Positions 43,905-46,532 of a DNA stretch of 46,532 nt are shown piece after piece (within the stretch, counting starts at the first letter, position 1; every line of letters begins with the position of its first letter). Origin of the DNA: Chlorobiaceae bacterium (GTDB taxonomy: Bacteria; Bacteroidota; Chlorobiia; Chlorobiales; Chlorobiaceae); assembly GCA_012972835.1 (NCBI GenBank), contig JABDHK010000055.1, positions 1 through 46,532 on the forward strand, in the 5' to 3' direction. A program made the translations under genes and the position numbers. Under the pieces are notes generated by a model, which worked only from the letters and a program-made list of their open reading frames with translations, was not told the DNA's origin and did no database searches.

Positions 43905-46091
43905 TTACCACTCCGTCCGGTATGGCTCATACAGGGTTCTTGTTCCGGCAAGTACTTCGCTGACTTTGACTACCTGCGATTCAATGTGCCGTCGGATGTT
44001 CATGGTTTTACCGCTCACTGGGTCACGCGACTCTTCCCACATGCGCTGTTCAAACAGTTCAAGAAACTTCTTTCTTGCTTCATCAGTAAGAAAGCAACCC
44101 GCTTTATCTTTACGATAATAAAAATCTTTGTTTCGTAAAACACCTTTGTTGAGAGTATAGAGTGTCATTGAATCGATAATGGTTCTGAACTCTTCAACCA
44201 GGTCATTGATCAGGGCAGGGTTGCCCTTGTCTTCAGCGTGCAGAAAGCCGATATAGGGGTTCAGCCCTTTCATGCGTACTATCGAAAAAATGTTGTTGTG
44301 CAGCAGGGTATAGCCAAAGCTGAGAAGGCTGTTGACCGGGTCTGTAGGAGGACGGCGTACCCGACGGAATGCGCTTGTGTAAAATGGAAGCTCTTTTTTG
44401 AAGAGGAGTCCATAGAGTTCAAAGTAGAGTGCTGCGGTTTTGCCTTCGAGCCCTCTGAGTGCTTCCATGTTTTCGCATGTTTTGGTGTGTTCGGCAAGCG
44501 ATGTCATGAGCGAGAGGGTGTTGTCGAATTTCTCTTTCAGTTCTCCGTTGCTCTCCCATGCCATGGCTTTGCGTTTCTGGATCATGGTTCGTGAGTTTTT
44601 GATTTTCGCCTCCACAATTCGGCTGGCAATGTCGAAGGCAAAGGGTTCATCGAGTGAACGGAGGTACTGAAAGCGTTCCAGCGCAGAGTTGTCGGTAGTG
44701 GTGGCTTCGAGTCTGCCGAAGTAGCTGCCGTGCTGGGACACAAAGGTAACCGGTATGTTGTTTCTCAAGCAGTATTGCATGGACGGAGTGGTGAGCGTGA
44801 TGTTGCCGAGTACAAGAATTTGTTCTACACGGCGGACAATGATCTCGTTGAGTTGCTGGCCTTGTTTTTCTACGCTGAACCGTTCACCATCTTTGCGTAA
44901 AGTGCTGCCCTGTTCCTGCAGGTAGAGTGTGTTGAGTAGTGGTGAGTAGAGCTTGTTGAGTGCTTCATGTTTTTCTTTCTGGCGTTGGTAATCCTCTTTT
45001 TCAGTTTTTTCAAGGAACTTGTCAACATCAATCTGCTGTTTTTCAAGACTCTGCAGCAGCTTTTCGCCAAACTCTGTTTGCAGGAGTGTTTCTTTGGTCA
45101 CGGTTATGGTGTCGTGGTCGCCGGTTTCCAGCTCATAAGCATTGGTTTCATCACTTTCTGCGGGGTGCAGCAAATTTTTCGGGGCTTTGCGGAGTTTGAG
45201 CCTGCCGAGTTTATCGTACCACTCTTCGGGATGCATTTTTGTGGGCAGAACAAGCGAGCGGATAAAGAGGTAGCCAAGGTATTTGAACCCTTCAGCAAAC
45301 GTGGTAATCCGGGTTTTCTCGTTGTTGAGCTGAAGCTTCAGTTCGGCAAGCGCACTCTCCGAAAGCTGGAGTGCAGCTTCGGCGGTTGGTTTGGTTTTGC
45401 AGAGAATGAGAAAGTCATCGGCAAATCGTACCAGTTTGAACCCCTCCTTTTCCATGCGTTCATCGAATTTATCGAGGTAGAGATTCGCAAGCATCGGGGA
45501 GATAGGGCAGCCTTGCGGAAGACCAGCTGTGTTCTTTACCCTTGGGTTGTGGCCGTCAACAATCTCCACAGTCAGCCATCTCTTGATCAGTTTAAGCAGC
45601 TCTTCATCGTCACACAGTTCTTGGAATCGTTCAAAAAGCAGCTGATGATCAACGGTATCAAAAAAGTTGCTGATATCTGCATCAACTACCCAGCTGTAGC
45701 CGAGGTTGCGCAGCCGTTCAATTTCATGGGCCGCCGTCATGCGCGACAACCCATGGCGGTAGGCAAAGGTATTGGCTCCAAGTTCCGATTCAACCAGAGG
45801 GGTCAGCACAATCGCTGCTGCAGTTTCCGCTACCCGGTCCATCACCGTGGGGATCAGGAGGTTGCGGAGTTTTCCATTTGGTTTCAGCATCACAAGTTTC
45901 AGGAGCGGTTGCGGTTCATAGGTGCCGGTGAGCAGTTGCCGGCTGAGAGCGGCCAGATGTTCTTCAATGCGCCAGGAGTAGTCGGTAATGGACTGTTTGT
46001 CGTACCCAGCCATACCGTCGTTCGAAACCACCTTGTTCCATGCCTGAAACAGCGTTTCGGTCAATGCCATCTGGTTGTAAAGCCACCCCAT
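43905..46091 (-). CDS. cas1: Reverse transcriptase-Cas1 fusion protein
   Basis: A 728-residue fusion. Residues ~1-280 are a group II intron-like reverse transcriptase: 'VVDADISNFFDTVDHQ' (catalytic D137), 'GLPQGCPISPMLANLYLD', and the YxDD-type box 'VRFADDFLIL' (F223-A-D-D). A charged helical linker spans ~285-390. Residues ~390-728 are Cas1: 'NIPVTFVSQHGSYFGRLEA', metal ligands Glu549 ('LEGKTAALYFELYG'), His618 ('IGFLHAEDKGN') and Asp630 ('INDLVEEFR'). No Cas6 domain is fused. RT-Cas1 integrases can add spacers copied from RNA. GGAG six bases upstream supports ATG 46091. All catalytic residues are intact. Confidence 0.95.
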   Translation of the reverse strand: MGWLYNQMALTETLFQAWNKVVSNDGMAGYDKQSITDYSWRIEEHLAALSRQLLTGTYEPQPLLKLVMLKPNGKLRNLLIPTVMDRVAETAAAIVLTPLVESELGANTFAYRHGLSRMTAAHEIERLRNLGYSWVVDADISNFFDTVDHQLLFERFQELCDDEELLKLIKRWLTVEIVDGHNPRVKNTAGLPQGCPISPMLANLYLDKFDERMEKEGFKLVRFADDFLILCKTKPTAEAALQLSESALAELKLQLNNEKTRITTFAEGFKYLGYLFIRSLVLPTKMHPEEWYDKLGRLKLRKAPKNLLHPAESDETNAYELETGDHDTITVTKETLLQTEFGEKLLQSLEKQQIDVDKFLEKTEKEDYQRQKEKHEALNKLYSPLLNTLYLQEQGSTLRKDGERFSVEKQGQQLNEIIVRRVEQILVLGNITLTTPSMQYCLRNNIPVTFVSQHGSYFGRLEATTTDNSALERFQYLRSLDEPFAFDIASRIVEAKIKNSRTMIQKRKAMAWESNGELKEKFDNTLSLMTSLAEHTKTCENMEALRGLEGKTAALYFELYGLLFKKELPFYTSAFRRVRRPPTDPVNSLLSFGYTLLHNNIFSIVRMKGLNPYIGFLHAEDKGNPALINDLVEEFRTIIDSMTLYTLNKGVLRNKDFYYRKDKAGCFLTDEARKKFLELFEQRMWEESRDPVSGKTMNIRRHIESQVVKVSEVLAGTRTLYEPYRTEW

Positions 46092-46176
46092 GCGCTGCTC
46101 CAGGTTATTTATGATGAAAGATGACTACAAATTACGTATTATTTGGTATGATCCTGAATGAAAAGCGCTTGCCGTT

Positions 46177-46464
46177 ATGATGCAGTTTATTCTTGTTACC
46201 TACGACATCGAAAACGACCGTCGCCGGACAAAAATCCATAAACTCCTTGAAGGGTATGGTTCAGCGGTGCAGTACAGCGTCTTTGAATGCCTTATCTCCG
46301 AAGAGGATTACGCCCAGTTGCGCATGCGCCTGCAGAAGCTTATGGATCCCAAAAACCTTATCGACTCTGTCCGTTATTACGTGCTCTGCCGGAACTGTGT
46401 TGAACGGGTAGATATCGATGGCACCCGCGACTTCGTTATTGAGAGTCCGTTTATTATTTCGTGA
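46177..46464 (+). CDS. cas2: CRISPR-associated endoribonuclease/adaptation protein Cas2
   Basis: A 95-residue Cas2 starting 'MMQFILVTYDIENDRRRTKI', with the conserved Asp10 at the end of the first beta strand, then 'LEGYGSAVQYSVFEC' and a C-terminal 'RDFVIESPFIIS'. Cas2 dimers bridge Cas1 in the spacer integration complex. It is divergent from RT-cas1, with only 85 bases between the two starts, so both promoters must lie there. The next codon, also ATG, is an equally possible start. Confidence 0.95.
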   Translation: MMQFILVTYDIENDRRRTKIHKLLEGYGSAVQYSVFECLISEEDYAQLRMRLQKLMDPKNLIDSVRYYVLCRNCVERVDIDGTRDFVIESPFIIS

Positions 46465-46489
46465 AGGTGTTGAAAAAAAATAAAGAGGT

Positions 46490-46532
46490 ATGCCTGTGAA
46501 TAAGGGAAAAATCATAGAGAAAAGGTTGCATG
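46490..46532 (+). CDS. Start of a further gene running off the window
   Basis: AAAGAGG precedes an ATG at 46490 and, better spaced, an in-frame GTG at 46496. The frame stays open to the window end ('MPVNKGKIIEKRLH'). It lies 25 bases after cas2. Too little is visible to name it. Confidence 0.3.
   Translation, partial: MPVNKGKIIEKRLH

Noticed and set aside
44967-46124. A 385-codon open frame on the plus strand across the RT-cas1 gene
   Set aside because: It is the complement of the RT-Cas1 coding sequence; the minus-strand product has all RT and Cas1 motifs.

Overview
The window looks like chromosomal DNA of a green sulfur bacterium (Chlorobiaceae, Chlorobium/Pelodictyon type). The basis is a small hydrophobic protein of the chlorosome envelope CsmB/CsmF kind at 26.3 kb and a set of bacterial housekeeping genes (ileS, a dksA-like gene, purF, ftsX, nfo, queE, purN, purH). 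The genus is inferred from gene content and was not checked by any search.

Left part (1-21.3 kb) is an accessory, defence-rich region. It begins with the 3' part of an IS110-type transposase and a nonsense-mutated rloB. Then come umuDC and a divergent SRAP/YedK gene. A tightly packed six-gene restriction operon (4.2-15.5 kb) follows: PLD-like/SNF2-type helicase, DUF4391 protein, type III Mod, YhcG-type PD-(D/E)XK nuclease, type III Res, and an EVE/PUA-like HNH nuclease. After it lie two different Abi_2 genes, both broken, around a PemK/MazF-like toxin gene. A possible structured RNA follows the toxin gene. Long GC-rich gene-free stretches carry a degenerate dispersed repeat. A small unknown protein and an HTH/coiled-coil protein close this part.

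Middle part (21.7-39.3 kb) is ordinary chromosome: nucleotide-sugar genes (rfbD, rfbB, galE, manC), the chlorosome protein, ileS, a dksA-like gene, purF, tRNA-Ala(GGC), ftsX, nfo, a GT2 glycosyltransferase, queE-purN and purH. Several clear terminator hairpins separate the units.

Right part (39.4-46.5 kb) is a second accessory region. It holds a pRiA4b ORF-3 family gene, a NotI-type endonuclease truncated at a deletion junction with a Csx15-like gene, remnants of an operon on the minus strand, a CRISPR array of 31 identical 35-base repeats, and a divergent pair made of a reverse transcriptase-Cas1 fusion and Cas2. No effector (Cas10, Cas7, Cas9 etc.) and no Cas6 is present in the window.

The strongest unusual signal is in the CRISPR spacers. 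Read on the plus strand, most look like sense coding sequence, and two carry a Shine-Dalgarno plus ATG. With RT-Cas1 and a Csx15-like gene nearby, this fits an RNA-derived or RNA-targeting (type III-like) immune memory.
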